Of a DNA stretch of 64,000 nucleotides, positions 35,162 to 45,246 are shown in pieces (the first letter of the stretch is position 1; every line of letters starts with the position of its first letter). The translations under genes were made by a program, and so were the position numbers. Below the pieces are notes generated by a model. That model was not told the DNA's origin, searched no databases, and saw only the letters and a program-made list of their open reading frames with translations. This DNA is from Vibrio fortis (GTDB lineage: Bacteria > Pseudomonadota > Gammaproteobacteria > Enterobacterales > Vibrionaceae), in contig NZ_AP025488.1 in assembly GCF_024347475.1 (NCBI RefSeq), positions 62,001 to 126,000 of the forward strand, written 5' to 3'.

Positions 35162-36382
35162 TTAGGCTTTTGGTGCCATACAGTTAGCGTAATAAGTTGT
35201 CGTTGCAGGCCAGTCACTGAATACACCCAACACCTCAACGTCTTGCGCTAGTACGTCTAGCATCTTCATCATATCGCCATCATTGTTGATGCCTTGTTTT
35301 ACGCTTTGGTAGTACCAACCACCACCTTGCGCCAGTGGGCCAGAGCGCTCAAGTGTCCAAGCAATAATGTCTAGATCGGCTTGCTTCGCCAGCTTAGCGT
35401 AGTCAGAGGCCACGATTTGGTTATCTTTATCCAGCTCAACCAGAGCAAACAACGGCGGTGCGATGATGTTTACGCCCGCTTTTTGTAGCTCTTTCATGCT
35501 TTCAATCGAAGCAACGAAATCCGCTTGTTCATACACTCGGTCGTCTAGATAAACCGCTTGCTCACCAAACTTAGGGTTCTCTTTGATCCAGTATTTGACG
35601 TCATCAAGATTGAACGACTGCAGATAAGCTTCAGACGCATCAAAGCCAGCAGCCTTAACCTCGTCCACCAGCTTTTGAGCATACATCTCTTGGCTAAAGC
35701 CATTGAATGGCATCTCGACGACTGCTGATTTAAGCTCCGGTGTCACTTTCACGCCATGCTGCTTAAACAGCGCTGCGCTCTCAGCATGAGTCATCAAGGT
35801 ACCACTTTGACTGTAAAGATCGGTTCGCCAACCAGGCGTACCATTCATGTACTCTTCAACCGTGGTCGCTTTCGGGTTGGCACCGTCCATTTTCCCTTTA
35901 AGGGTCTTAAACTCCGCTAAGGTAAAATCCGTAGTGCGGCACTCCACCTGAGCGTCTTCACCCGTGGCAGGGTTAGCTGGCTTAAATGGAACCGTACATT
36001 TCTTCGCAAGCTCTGGATGAGCCAACACGTCCGTCGTGGTGTGCAAATCGTTTTGTGAGTGGCGACAGACAAGTTCTTTGTCTTTGGTGAAGGTCACGTC
36101 ACATTCCAAGATGCCAGCCCCCATTTGAATCGCAGCGAGATAAGACTCTTTAGTATGTTCAGGGAACTGCATTGGTGCGCCACGGTGACCAATAGAAAAG
36201 TCACTGCGTTGGAAAGGCCCTTCACTGCAACTCAATAGCTTAGTTTTCAGCGGTCCTTCGTCCATATTGTTGATTAAAAAGAGGGGACGAGGTCCAAGGT
36301 TGGCAGACTCTTGTGCTGCCCATGCTGTCATCGAACTTACGCCGAGTATCAAAGCAATCGAACCTTTCAGAATTTGCTTCAT
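35162..36382 (-). CDS. Periplasmic glycerophosphodiester phosphodiesterase family protein
   Basis: 406 aa. A signal peptide ([18 protein letters not shown]) precedes a GDPD TIM barrel. The catalytic motif is [19 protein letters not shown] (HRGA...PEHT), then [19 protein letters not shown] with metal-binding E-x-D and the second catalytic His in RHSQNDL. Such enzymes release sn-glycerol 3-phosphate from phospholipid head-group diesters. ATG 36382 follows AAGGAGATACAAAC. It is somewhat longer than E. coli GlpQ because of insertions around 120-190. It is read from the sigma-54 promoter at 36551-36566, just downstream of the two-component genes. Confidence 0.88.
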   Translation of the reverse strand: MKQILKGSIALILGVSSMTAWAAQESANLGPRPLFLINNMDEGPLKTKLLSCSEGPFQRSDFSIGHRGAPMQFPEHTKESYLAAIQMGAGILECDVTFTKDKELVCRHSQNDLHTTTDVLAHPELAKKCTVPFKPANPATGEDAQVECRTTDFTLAEFKTLKGKMDGANPKATTVEEYMNGTPGWRTDLYSQSGTLMTHAESAALFKQHGVKVTPELKSAVVEMPFNGFSQEMYAQKLVDEVKAAGFDASEAYLQSFNLDDVKYWIKENPKFGEQAVYLDDRVYEQADFVASIESMKELQKAGVNIIAPPLFALVELDKDNQIVASDYAKLAKQADLDIIAWTLERSGPLAQGGGWYYQSVKQGINNDGDMMKMLDVLAQDVEVLGVFSDWPATTTYYANCMAPKA

Positions 36383-36550
36383 GTTTGTATCTCCTTGCAA
36401 CAAGCAATTATTTTTTTACTTTCCTTAATTTGGCCATTCAGTCTCCAACTTTAACGCCCCGCTCATTGATAAAAGGTGCGGATGCAGTATAGAGACTGAT
36501 AACCTGCCTGCGGTTTTAAGCCAGATTGTTATAAGCCGCACTAGGTAATT

Positions 36551-36566
36551 GCAGACATTGTGCCAA
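36551..36566 (-). promoter_or_regulatory. Sigma-54 promoter of the phosphodiesterase gene
   Basis: On the complement TGGCACAATGTCTGCA: perfect -24 TGGCAC, -12 TGCA, 10 nt between GG and GC. The leader is about 140-160 nt. Confidence 0.85.
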
Positions 36567-36624
36567 ATGTTAAAAACCTTATATTACAAACACTTGATGA
36601 TGATATTAATTTATTGATTAATTA

Positions 36625-36642
36625 AATGGGTCATTACTGTCT
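36625..36642 (-). promoter_or_regulatory. Upstream activator site of the phosphodiesterase promoter
   Basis: AATGGGTCATTACTGTCT on the plus strand, matching the two phn upstream copies at the core GGGTCA-T--TGTC. It is centred about 75 bp upstream of the sigma-54 promoter, the same distance as at phnD. A degenerate second copy may overlap the regulator's stop codon (36661-36676). Confidence 0.65.
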
Positions 36643-36675
36643 TATTCATCTCAACTCAGTTCGAGATCACCTCAG

Positions 36676-38028
36676 CTATATCTTGAAGCTCTCTTTATCA
36701 AGCTGATGCTTTTTCATTTTTCGATACAAGGTTTTACGCGGTAAGTTGAGCTTGTTTGACACATCATTGATGTTACCAGCGCTCTCAATTAAAGCCTCCG
36801 TTAACACGTTGCGTTCGTACTGCTCCATCTGCTTTTCAAATGCAAATTCACCGTTGGTCGACTCACAGCTTGGCGATTGAAGATCAAAGCCATCACCCAC
36901 AATACCCAACACAAAACGATCTGCGACATTACGTAGCTCGCGCACGTTGCCCGGCCACTCATGACGACACAACTGCTGAATTTGTTCAGGATAAATGGTC
37001 GATGGGCGAGTCTTGTATTTATGACTGGCTTGCACCACAAAGTGTCGAAACAGCACTTGAATGTCCTCTTTTCGGTGGCGCAGGGCAGGCAGATTCAGAC
37101 TGGCAATATTCAGGCGATAGAAAAGGTCTGCTCTAAACTCACCCGACTCACTCAGGCTAGCGAGATCCGCTTTACTGGCGGCGACCACAACGATATCAAC
37201 AGGGATCAGTTCATTGCCGCCAACACGTTCAATGGTTCGCTCCTGAATCACTCGCAGCAATTTGATTTGCACCGCAATGGGCATACTTTCGATTTCATCA
37301 AGGAACAGGGTTCCACCACTCGCCTGCTCTATTTTGCCAATGCGTTTCTTATTGGCACTGGTGAACGAGCCTGCTTCGTGTCCGAACAGTTCACTCTCAA
37401 TGATGCTCTCTGTCATACCGCCACAGTTAATCGCCACAAACGGTTTGGCTTTTCGTCTACTAAATTGATGAAGCGCCCTGGCTATCACCTCTTTACCCGT
37501 GCCAGTTTCACCATTAATGATGGTATCTACGCCAGTGTGAGCCAAAGCAAGAACCTGCTTACGAATGCTCTCCATCCCCTTTGATTGACCAATCACGACA
37601 GATTCGATGGGCAGATCACTCTCTTCACTCTCACCAAAGGTTTGAGGGTTGTAGCTCTGGCATTGTGTTAATGCTAAATTGAGCTTATCAACCAGCTCGG
37701 TGGTATCTAACGGCTTTTCTAGAAAATCGAATGCACCAAGCTTCATCGCCTCAATCGCCATCGGTATATCACCGTGACCACTCATCAATAACACAGGCAC
37801 ATTCGGCGCTCTGTGTTGAATTGCACTAACCAAACTCAACCCATCAATTTTCGGCATTCGAACATCACTCAACACCACAGACTGGCTGCTTCCTTTCAAC
37901 GACTTGAGCGCCAAATTAGGGTCGGTATAACTCATGACATCAAAGCCTTCGAGCTCAAGCATTTCACTCACCGCCTCGACAACGTCCAGTTCGTCATCAA
38001 TCAAAATAATGTGGTTGCTTTGGGTCAT
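36676..38028 (-). CDS. NtrC-family sigma-54-dependent response regulator
   Basis: 450 aa. Receiver domain (about 1-120) with phospho-acceptor Asp in VVLSDVRMPKIDG, then an AAA+ ATPase with Walker A GETGTGKE, Walker B GGTLFLDEIESMP and arginine-finger region, then a Fis-type helix-turn-helix (NINDVSNKLNLPRKTLYRK). The sigma-54-contact loop reads GSFTSA instead of GAFTGA; the critical Thr is kept, but two positions differ. It is closest in layout to DctD/PgtA. Its start overlaps the kinase gene by 4 nt. The adjacent sigma-54 promoters at 36551 and 34926 are its evident targets. Confidence 0.93.
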   Translation of the reverse strand: MTQSNHIILIDDELDVVEAVSEMLELEGFDVMSYTDPNLALKSLKGSSQSVVLSDVRMPKIDGLSLVSAIQHRAPNVPVLLMSGHGDIPMAIEAMKLGAFDFLEKPLDTTELVDKLNLALTQCQSYNPQTFGESEESDLPIESVVIGQSKGMESIRKQVLALAHTGVDTIINGETGTGKEVIARALHQFSRRKAKPFVAINCGGMTESIIESELFGHEAGSFTSANKKRIGKIEQASGGTLFLDEIESMPIAVQIKLLRVIQERTIERVGGNELIPVDIVVVAASKADLASLSESGEFRADLFYRLNIASLNLPALRHRKEDIQVLFRHFVVQASHKYKTRPSTIYPEQIQQLCRHEWPGNVRELRNVADRFVLGIVGDGFDLQSPSCESTNGEFAFEKQMEQYERNVLTEALIESAGNINDVSNKLNLPRKTLYRKMKKHQLDKESFKI

Positions 38029-39989
38029 GAGAGTGTGCCTTTTGGTAGAGTCACGATGAAAGTCGTGCCTTGGTGCTGTTGAGATTCAACGTGAATCGAG
38101 CCACCAAAGTCTTTAATGATGTTGTAAGCGATGGACAAGCCAAGTCCGAGTCCCTTACCTGAACTTTTTCGTGAATAGAATGGATCAAACAAGTGCGGAA
38201 GATCTTCTTGAGGAATACCTAACCCGTTATCTTTGACTGATACTTCGATGGCCTCGGGGTGCTCATTTGTTGAAATAATCAAGTGCGGTTGTTCTTTATG
38301 TTCCATTGCGTCTAACGCATTGCTGATGAGATTCACCAAAACTTGTTCTAAGCGAATGCTATTGGCTCGCACCATTAGATGCTGCTGCGGAAAATATTCG
38401 ATGTTGACCCTACTTTGGCGAGTCTCAAATAACTCAATCGCATCGGTAATCACATCATTCAATACAACGCCAGTCAGCTTGCCATCACTTTTGCGTGAAA
38501 ACGCTTTGAGGTGACGAGTAATGGCGGCGACTTTCTCAAGTAGTGTTTCAATCTTCTGTAGATTATTTACCGCTTTATCTGAACGCCCTTTCTCAAGCCA
38601 CAACTGCGCACTGCGAACATGGCTATTCACTGCAGTCAGCGGTTGATTGATTTCATGTGTAATGCCAACGCTCAACTGCCCCAAGGCAGCAAGCTTACCC
38701 GCCTGAATCAACTCATCTTGAGTTACGCGAAGTTTTTCTTCAGCAATCGTACGCTCAATAACTTCTGCTTCGAGTTTGCGGTTGGTCTGCTTCACCACCT
38801 TGGCTGTGGTTTGGAACACCCTCAAATACTTAGCCATTTGAGTTACTTCATCACGGCCGAGAATCGCAACCTCAGTATCCAAATGCCCCGTCGAAATCGC
38901 GAACATGTTATCTTTTAGCTGCAGTAGGCGTTCTAAAATACTCTTTCGTACATAAAACCAAGATATTGCTGCAGCCGCTAGCACGCTAAACAAAGACAAA
39001 AACAGAGACAGTCGTTGATTCGAAAGCAGAGATTGCTGAGCTTGTTGAATGGATTGATCAATATTGCTATTGACCTTGCTGGTATGACTTTCAATCTGAA
39101 CCGTAAGCTGGTTTAGATGTTCCCGGCTATTCTGAAGAAAATACATCTCTTGGTAGCGATGATCCAAAGCCTTGTTTTTGAGTTCATACAAAGCACTACT
39201 GCTAGATGCCAAGTTGTAGATCACCATCAATTGAGCGTCTAGCTGAGGAAACTCCGTTCTTAAGTCGCCACTCACCCAGATCGCCCACCACTCTTCACCC
39301 ACCTGCTCTAAGCGATATCCGGTGTAATCTAACTCATTAAAGCTCGAATCATTGTAGAGCTTCTCGACTAAACCCAATTGATAGTAGAGCAGAGCCTTCA
39401 GCTGAGCGAAATCAATCTGTTGCTTACTTTGTTGAGGAAGCTGATCAAGCGCGTCACTGGCTTGTTGAAGCAGCGGATAAAAGCCTTCCAGTAGGTTACG
39501 TAAGTCTTTATTTAGTTGTTGTGACTCAACTTCACTCTGATAGAGCAAACTTAAACTGTTGTGAACCTGTGAAATCAAATCTTTGAAATAGGAGTGATAA
39601 TCAGGGAATTGAACCATGATGCCCTTCATTTCAGAAATGGCTTGCTCAATTCTTAGCATCGCTTGTTTGCGTTCAAGATCCGACTCAGCACCACTGAGTT
39701 GAGTCGAGGTTGTGATCACCTCCCTCACTCGGTCATTTAGGCGAGCTGCATTATCAAGTGCTGGGATCTCTTGCTCTTTGAGTTCAACAAGACGCTGGTT
39801 GAGAATATCAAATGTGAAACTCGAAAAGACAGATAGAAAAATCGTCGTCATCGACAACATCGCAAGCGCTAATACTAAACGCAGCTCAATGCCTTTCCAA
39901 TTGAACCACCTTCGACGTGAAAACTTCGCCCGCAACGTGGGCTCAAAACGATATTCATCGTCTACAAACTGGGAAGAATCACTACTCAC
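38025..39989 (-). CDS. DctB/PgtB-like sensor histidine kinase
   Basis: About 654 aa from GTG 39989; a TTG at 40031 would make 668 aa, the length I recall for Salmonella PgtB, and the start is uncertain. An N-terminal membrane helix (LRLVLALAMLSMTTIFLSVF) is followed by a large, mainly helical periplasmic domain of about 280 residues rich in Leu/Gln, a second helix (LFLSLFSVLAAAAISWFYV), a HAMP domain (ILERLLQLKDNMFAISTGHL), a coiled coil, and the transmitter: H-box GITHEINQPL, N-box LISNALDAM, G1 DNGLGI, G2 GKGLGLGLSI. Partner of the regulator at 36676. The signal is unknown. Confidence 0.9.
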   Translation of the reverse strand: MSSDSSQFVDDEYRFEPTLRAKFSRRRWFNWKGIELRLVLALAMLSMTTIFLSVFSSFTFDILNQRLVELKEQEIPALDNAARLNDRVREVITTSTQLSGAESDLERKQAMLRIEQAISEMKGIMVQFPDYHSYFKDLISQVHNSLSLLYQSEVESQQLNKDLRNLLEGFYPLLQQASDALDQLPQQSKQQIDFAQLKALLYYQLGLVEKLYNDSSFNELDYTGYRLEQVGEEWWAIWVSGDLRTEFPQLDAQLMVIYNLASSSSALYELKNKALDHRYQEMYFLQNSREHLNQLTVQIESHTSKVNSNIDQSIQQAQQSLLSNQRLSLFLSLFSVLAAAAISWFYVRKSILERLLQLKDNMFAISTGHLDTEVAILGRDEVTQMAKYLRVFQTTAKVVKQTNRKLEAEVIERTIAEEKLRVTQDELIQAGKLAALGQLSVGITHEINQPLTAVNSHVRSAQLWLEKGRSDKAVNNLQKIETLLEKVAAITRHLKAFSRKSDGKLTGVVLNDVITDAIELFETRQSRVNIEYFPQQHLMVRANSIRLEQVLVNLISNALDAMEHKEQPHLIISTNEHPEAIEVSVKDNGLGIPQEDLPHLFDPFYSRKSSGKGLGLGLSIAYNIIKDFGGSIHVESQQHQGTTFIVTLPKGTLS

Positions 39990-40182
39990 ATTCTCTACTC
40001 TTTTTATCGAACATTTCACAGTAAACGTCAATGATTCAAAGAGTTAGGGTTGTTAAATAAGCCACGCCAACCACGCGTATTGTTTTAGATAAACAATGAA
40101 ACCGCACACAATCATTAACATTTCACATAAAACACCATAACAATTTATTTATAAAGTGCTGACTGTGCATTTTGAGATAGCG

Positions 40183-40194
40183 AAAAGTGACCCC
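40183..40194 (-). promoter_or_regulatory. Partial copy of the activator motif upstream of the kinase gene
   Basis: GGGGTCACTTTT on the complement, matching the core GGGTCACTTTT of the 35033 site exactly over 11 bp. No sigma-54 promoter is visible near it. The 40032-40449 stretch has no gene. It may be used for autoregulation or be accidental. Confidence 0.35.
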
Positions 40195-40449
40195 GTAGAC
40201 AGAACCAAAAATGTCTTGAGCAAAGGTTCTATTTGATGGATGCACAAACAAACTATTTTTACTTCACCACATACCTTTAATCGGTGAATAATTTTGCACC
40301 AAATCATACTCTGCGCAGTGAAATGTAAATATATTGTGATTGAGATCTCTCAGCCCTTTTTCTCATCCTTAGGCCTTTGATTTATGGATGATTTGCCTCT
40401 GTTTTACTTGGTTAATAATGAAGCAAAACACAATAATAAGGACTTAAAC

Positions 40450-42468
40450 GTGAAACGCACCCTAACCACGACGGCTTTAGCGGTTTCTGTAGCGCTCTTA
40501 GCTGGATGCCAATCAACAACCGAGACCTCTGAACAGGTCGACCTCAATGCCTACCAATGTCAAACCACACACAGCGCTGAAATTAATGACCTACGCATTT
40601 ACCAAGTGATGGTCGAAAGTTTTGTGAATGGCGACAATTCGATTGGACACGGTACCGGCTACGGCACTAGCCACCACAAAGGTGACATTCAAGGCATCAT
40701 TGACTCGCTCGATTACATCGAATCACTGGGTATGAACGGTATTTGGCTCACTCCGATCTTCAACTCTGAACCTGTTGCAGGGCAAGACCATTGGGCGGAT
40801 AGACTAGATGCAACCGGCTACTTCGCAACGGATTATTTCAGCATCGACCCTAGGTTCGGTACATTAGAGCAAGCCAAACAGCTCGTAGAAGAGGCTCACG
40901 CGCGTGGCTTATACGTGTTCTTTGATGGCGTGTTTGGACACCACAAAGGTAATGTCACGCCATCACCAACAGGCAAACTACCACAAGGTGAGAACAACCC
41001 AGTCGCTTATCCAGAGAGTTTAGAGTTCTACAAAGAGGTTGCTACTTATTGGATCAAGGAGCTTAAAATTGATGGTTGGCGTCTAGACCAAGCCTATCAA
41101 GTACCAAAAGATGCATGGGCGGAAATTCGTAAAAGCGTCGATGTCGCCTCGGCTGAAGTTGAGTACGTGAACTCAGAGGGTGAAACCGTTAATCCACTTG
41201 GTTATATGGTCGCTGAGATTTGGGCGGGCGAAAACCGAATTATTGAAACAGGTTATGGTAGCGATAGCGCTCCAGCACTCTGTTCAGCGTTTGATTTCCC
41301 AGTACGTTACCGCTTAACAGAAACCTTTGCAGTCAACGAAGCCGGTGTCGGTGGAAAAGGTGGCGAATGGTTGGCTGAAGGTATGTCACTGCACTCGTTA
41401 TACCCAGACCACGCAAAACCAAACCTTATGATTGGTAACCACGACTTAGTTCGTTTTGGTGACTTACTGCAACGTGGCGATATCGCATCACCAGAAGACG
41501 ATGAATATTGGCAACGATACAAAGCAGCTTTCTCTTTCCAAGCTGCTTATACAGGCCCGATCACAACGTACTACGGTGATGAGATTGGCGATCAATTGGA
41601 TGGATTTGCAGATAAGGTATGGGAAGATTGTGCCATTCCAGGACTGTGTGACGACCACGTAGCGCGTACCAGCGGCAAAGTGGAAGGAGTCACTGCTGAC
41701 CTCAATGCTCGCGAGCAAGATCTCAAGCAATATGTCACGACATTGATGACGCTTCGCCAAGATCACTCTGCACTATCTCAGGGTAAACGCACTCATTTAC
41801 TTGCCAATGATTCCGTTTACGTCGACCACAAGGCAACCAAAAACGAAGCTATCATCTATGCTGTCAACGTAACGGATAAGGCGTACACGTTGGAGCTAAC
41901 CAAGGAACAAACAGGATCTGAAGCCGAACTGAGCGACTTACTTTCTCAAGAGAAAATCACCGCTTCTGGTGACAGCTACCAAGTTGAGCTCGCACCATTT
42001 GAAGGTCGATTCTTAAATGTCGATAAGCCAAGTGCGGCTGGACCTGTCGCTGCTGTAACAGCTGCTGCACCTGTATCTGGACAAGGCTTTATGGCTCAGT
42101 GTGACAACCCTGTCGTATCTGAAGCAGGCCCAGTAAACAGCAAGCTATACGTCGTGGGCAACTTCGCTGACTCAGGCTGGAAACACAAAGAAGGGAGAGC
42201 TTTCACTTACCGTGGCGACAATACCTATCAGGTTGTGACCAATGAGAAGCCAGGTAGCTACCGCATGCAATATGCGTCTAAGTCTTGGTCTCCGCAATAC
42301 ACGGCTGATGGGCTTAGCATCAAACTCGGTCAAGAGGCCGCGCTAACAAAAGGCGGTTACGGTAAAGATACGGCTGTGACGATCCGTGACGCCGGAAAGT
42401 ATGTTTGGAGCTTGAAGTTCGATGAAGCAGGACAACCATTACAAGTTATGGCGTCTAAGTGTCCTTAA
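40450..42468 (+). CDS. GH13 alpha-amylase family lipoprotein
   Basis: 672 aa. The lipoprotein signal ends at LAGC (Cys about 20). A GH13 catalytic barrel follows: region I FDGVFGHH-type strand, region II DGWRLDQAYQ (nucleophile Asp), region III MVAEIWAGE (acid/base Glu) and region IV GNHDLVRFGD (transition-state Asp). All three carboxylates are present. The C-terminal 110 residues (from about 560) form a beta-sandwich-like module (KLYVVGNFADSGW, YRMQYASKSW) suggesting a carbohydrate-binding role. It acts on alpha-glucans at the outer membrane or periplasm. GTG 40450 follows AAGGACTTAAAC; the upstream frame from 40384 would hide the signal peptide. Confidence 0.9.
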   Translation: MKRTLTTTALAVSVALLAGCQSTTETSEQVDLNAYQCQTTHSAEINDLRIYQVMVESFVNGDNSIGHGTGYGTSHHKGDIQGIIDSLDYIESLGMNGIWLTPIFNSEPVAGQDHWADRLDATGYFATDYFSIDPRFGTLEQAKQLVEEAHARGLYVFFDGVFGHHKGNVTPSPTGKLPQGENNPVAYPESLEFYKEVATYWIKELKIDGWRLDQAYQVPKDAWAEIRKSVDVASAEVEYVNSEGETVNPLGYMVAEIWAGENRIIETGYGSDSAPALCSAFDFPVRYRLTETFAVNEAGVGGKGGEWLAEGMSLHSLYPDHAKPNLMIGNHDLVRFGDLLQRGDIASPEDDEYWQRYKAAFSFQAAYTGPITTYYGDEIGDQLDGFADKVWEDCAIPGLCDDHVARTSGKVEGVTADLNAREQDLKQYVTTLMTLRQDHSALSQGKRTHLLANDSVYVDHKATKNEAIIYAVNVTDKAYTLELTKEQTGSEAELSDLLSQEKITASGDSYQVELAPFEGRFLNVDKPSAAGPVAAVTAAAPVSGQGFMAQCDNPVVSEAGPVNSKLYVVGNFADSGWKHKEGRAFTYRGDNTYQVVTNEKPGSYRMQYASKSWSPQYTADGLSIKLGQEAALTKGGYGKDTAVTIRDAGKYVWSLKFDEAGQPLQVMASKCP

Positions 42469-42533
42469 CTCAGTGAGAACATCATAAATTAAGCATTATG
42501 AACTAATAGTTAAAACATGACGTTATAAGCAGC

Positions 42534-42585
42534 AATCGGCTAGCTTCATTCCGGTTCCCCGCCGTAATGAACTAGCCGATTCTTT
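42534..42585. terminator. Long bidirectional terminator hairpin
   Basis: AATCGGCTAGCTTCATT pairs with TAATGAACTAGCCGATT around a 14-nt loop, followed by CTTTT on the plus strand. It lies between the convergent amylase and methyltransferase genes. Confidence 0.6.
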
Positions 42586-42594
42586 TATCGATGT

Positions 42595-43113
42595 TTAAAC
42601 CGCTTTCTCTTTCACTTGTAGGTGATTGCGGTTATCACGGCTCTTTTTAATCAGCTCGTTGCTCTCATCCATATCATCAGACTTAGCAAGTCGATCGTAC
42701 AGAAGTACATTCACTGTCGCCGCCAAGTTCATACAGCCTACTGTTGGCACATATACAACGTGGTCAGCACGATCAGCAACATCTTGAGAAATCGAACCAT
42801 CTTCTGGGCCGAAGATATAAATGGCGTTTTCTGGGTGCTGAAATCTTGGCAGTGGCGTCGCCCCCTCTGCTAATTCAACACAGACAATTTGAGTTTCTGG
42901 GTGAAGGTCATCAAGAAATGAATCAACCCCTACCAGTGGAATATTGCGTGTTGCACTCTTCGTATCGGTATGAAATTTCGCTGCCTTTTCATAACGTTGA
43001 CCTGTGTACTTAACTTCATCCACTTGATAACAGCCTGCAGCTCGCATCACTGCTCCAACATTGGTCGGGCTTTTCGGGTTAGTTAAACCAATCGTCACCT
43101 GGCTTTTCTTCAT
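42595..43113 (-). CDS. TrmH/SpoU-family RNA 2'-O-methyltransferase
   Basis: 172 aa, the minimal SPOUT methyltransferase. Motif 1 is NPKSPTNVGAVMRAAGC (about 12-28), motif 2 is IYIFGPEDGSISQDV, and motif 3 is VPTVGCMNLAATVNVLLYDR, which together make the SAM-binding trefoil knot. No N-terminal substrate domain is present. In size it resembles TrmL, but sequence details such as the GC-MNLAATVNVLLYD ending leave the substrate open. ATG 43113 is preferred over the upstream GTG at 43125. The upstream stretch 43126-43464 has no gene and no clear site. Confidence 0.87.
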   Translation of the reverse strand: MKKSQVTIGLTNPKSPTNVGAVMRAAGCYQVDEVKYTGQRYEKAAKFHTDTKSATRNIPLVGVDSFLDDLHPETQIVCVELAEGATPLPRFQHPENAIYIFGPEDGSISQDVADRADHVVYVPTVGCMNLAATVNVLLYDRLAKSDDMDESNELIKKSRDNRNHLQVKEKAV

Positions 43114-43464
43114 GAATGTACTCACTTAAATCAATAACGATGTGACTGGATTGTCACAGAGCGCCGCATTCTAGCAAAGCATTCAAGCTATCAAAAGTTC
43201 TTACGCAATCCTCTTCACTCTCCTGCTCTCACTTACGCTGAGTACATTACTCACACATTCAGAAAAAAGTTAATCGCTGTCAAATTTATAGAACAAAACT
43301 ATGCAAACGTAACGTTTAGACCAATGGCGCATTTACATTTTTTAAACAGACAAATACTGTAAAACGATATGTACCATTTTTTGAGCAGTGTGTCGCAAAG
43401 CTACATCTGTTCAATCGGTCTTATGACCTAATAAAAAACAATATCTCTGCAGTAGGAAGTCTTT

Positions 43465-45126
43465 ATGAGTCTAACCATCAGAAACCGCCTCTATATTTTG
43501 TCTTTTATCCCTCTCCTCTTTATGACGCTGGGAATGATTTACGTAAGCTATTTAAAGACAACCGAACTCACCGCTGAGCAGGTCAACTCTACTCGCACCA
43601 ATATGATGGAGATGAAGCAGAAAGAGCTGAAGTCTTACCTTCAAATGGCTGAGTCATCGATCGCTCCCTTCTTAGAGCGCGGTGCAACGTTGGAAGAAGC
43701 CCTACCAACCCTGCGCAAGCTTGAGTATGGCGAGTCAGGCTACATCTTTGGCTACGACTCTAAAGGTGTGCGTGTTGTGGTTGGTCAAAGTACCGATGGT
43801 ATTGGCAAGAACTACTTCAACCTGCAAGACAAAAAAGGTAACTACCTGATTCAAGACCTAATCAGGAACTCGAAGAGCGGACAATTTACCACTTATTACT
43901 TCCCTAAATTGGGTGAAACAGAAGCTCTACCAAAACTGAGTTACTCGGTATTTATTCCTCAATGGGACTTAATGCTCGGTACTGGTTTCTACACCGATGA
44001 CATTGATGCTGTGATTGCTGAGATGGAAACGAGCTCAAACCAAGCACTACAGAGCACGATCACTGCGATCACTCTATTCTGTGGCCTGATCGCTGCAATC
44101 GTCGCGGTCTTCGCGGTGGGAATTAACCGAACCATTATGAAGCCAATCGAGCAACTGGATCGCTCTATTAGCTCGTTTGCAAGCGGTGAAGCTGATCTGA
44201 CAGCTCGTATGGAACCGTTCCGCGCTCCTGAGTTTGCTCGTTTAAGTGACAACTTCAATGCGTTTGTTGCCAGCCTGCAAACTATCATTCGTAGTGTCAG
44301 CGATGTGGGTCAACAGGTGGTTAACGAAACCAATAGTATGTCAGCTCGCGCCGCTCAAGTAGACGAACTAGCGGTAGGTCAACGTGAAGAGACGGAACAA
44401 GTTGCGACTGCGATGACAGAGATGACAACGACAGCACAAGAGATTTCAAGCAATGCAAGCCAAGCTGCCAACTCGGCGAAGCAGGCAGAAACCAACGCTC
44501 GTGAAGCTCAAGAGATTGTGAATGCAGCCGCGGAGTCTGTGGCTGGGTTAGCCTCTGAAGTGTCAGAAGCGAACACGGTAGTTTCACAACTTGAAGGTGA
44601 CGTACAAAACATCTCGTCTTCTTTGGCGGTTATCCAAGACATCGCAGAACAAACCAACCTATTGGCATTGAACGCTGCTATTGAGGCGGCACGTGCAGGT
44701 GAGCAAGGACGTGGCTTTGCTGTGGTTGCCGATGAAGTTCGTAAACTGGCGAGCCGTACTCAAGAAAGTACCGGCGAAATCCACACGATGATCGAACAAC
44801 TGAAAGCCGCTTCTGATGCCGCTGTAAAAGCAATGGACTCAAGCCAAAATCGCAGTGCTCAAACAGTAGAAGAAGCCAATGCAGCCGCTGAAGCACTAGC
44901 AAGAATTCAGGCGTCGATTGATACCATCATGGACATGAACTCTCTCATCGCAACGGCGACTGAAGAGCAAAATATTGTTGGTCAGGAGATTTCACAACGT
45001 GTGGTAGTGATATCAGACTCTAGCTCTCAATCCGCAACACTGGCGAATGAAAACCGTGCGGGCAGCCAAAACCTCAATAACCGAGCGAATGAGCTGTATC
45101 ATTTAGTCGATAGATTCACGGTTTAG
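43465..45126 (+). CDS. Methyl-accepting chemotaxis protein with single Cache domain
   Basis: 553 aa. An N-terminal membrane helix ([19 protein letters not shown]) is followed by a periplasmic single Cache (sCache_2) domain of about 150 residues, with the typical [19 protein letters not shown] and [16 protein letters not shown], then a second helix near 195-215, HAMP ([20 protein letters not shown]) and a signalling hairpin with tip [20 protein letters not shown]. sCache_2 receptors commonly sense short carboxylates. No CheR-docking pentapeptide is at the C-terminus. Monocistronic with a terminator. Confidence 0.94.
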   Translation: MSLTIRNRLYILSFIPLLFMTLGMIYVSYLKTTELTAEQVNSTRTNMMEMKQKELKSYLQMAESSIAPFLERGATLEEALPTLRKLEYGESGYIFGYDSKGVRVVVGQSTDGIGKNYFNLQDKKGNYLIQDLIRNSKSGQFTTYYFPKLGETEALPKLSYSVFIPQWDLMLGTGFYTDDIDAVIAEMETSSNQALQSTITAITLFCGLIAAIVAVFAVGINRTIMKPIEQLDRSISSFASGEADLTARMEPFRAPEFARLSDNFNAFVASLQTIIRSVSDVGQQVVNETNSMSARAAQVDELAVGQREETEQVATAMTEMTTTAQEISSNASQAANSAKQAETNAREAQEIVNAAAESVAGLASEVSEANTVVSQLEGDVQNISSSLAVIQDIAEQTNLLALNAAIEAARAGEQGRGFAVVADEVRKLASRTQESTGEIHTMIEQLKAASDAAVKAMDSSQNRSAQTVEEANAAAEALARIQASIDTIMDMNSLIATATEEQNIVGQEISQRVVVISDSSSQSATLANENRAGSQNLNNRANELYHLVDRFTV

Positions 45127-45153
45127 TCTTACCCTTAAGCAAGCACATTGAAT

Positions 45154-45184
45154 AACGCCCTTACGCTTTAGTAAGGGCGTTTTA
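45154..45184 (+). terminator. Terminator after the Cache MCP gene
   Basis: AACGCCCTTAC / GTAAGGGCGTT with a 6-nt loop and TTTT tail. Confidence 0.88.
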
Positions 45185-45246
45185 CTATGTAAGGAGTCAG
45201 CTATGTTCAACTCAGACAAGAAGACGGTTAGAGAGCTGCTGATCGA

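Noticed and set aside
36840..37584. Plus-strand frames antisense to the sigma-54 regulator
   Set aside because: They mirror the coding strand and lack ribosome sites; they are shadows.
44321..44902. Antisense frames opposite the conserved MCP signalling domain
   Set aside because: A common artefact of the repetitive codon use in MCP genes.
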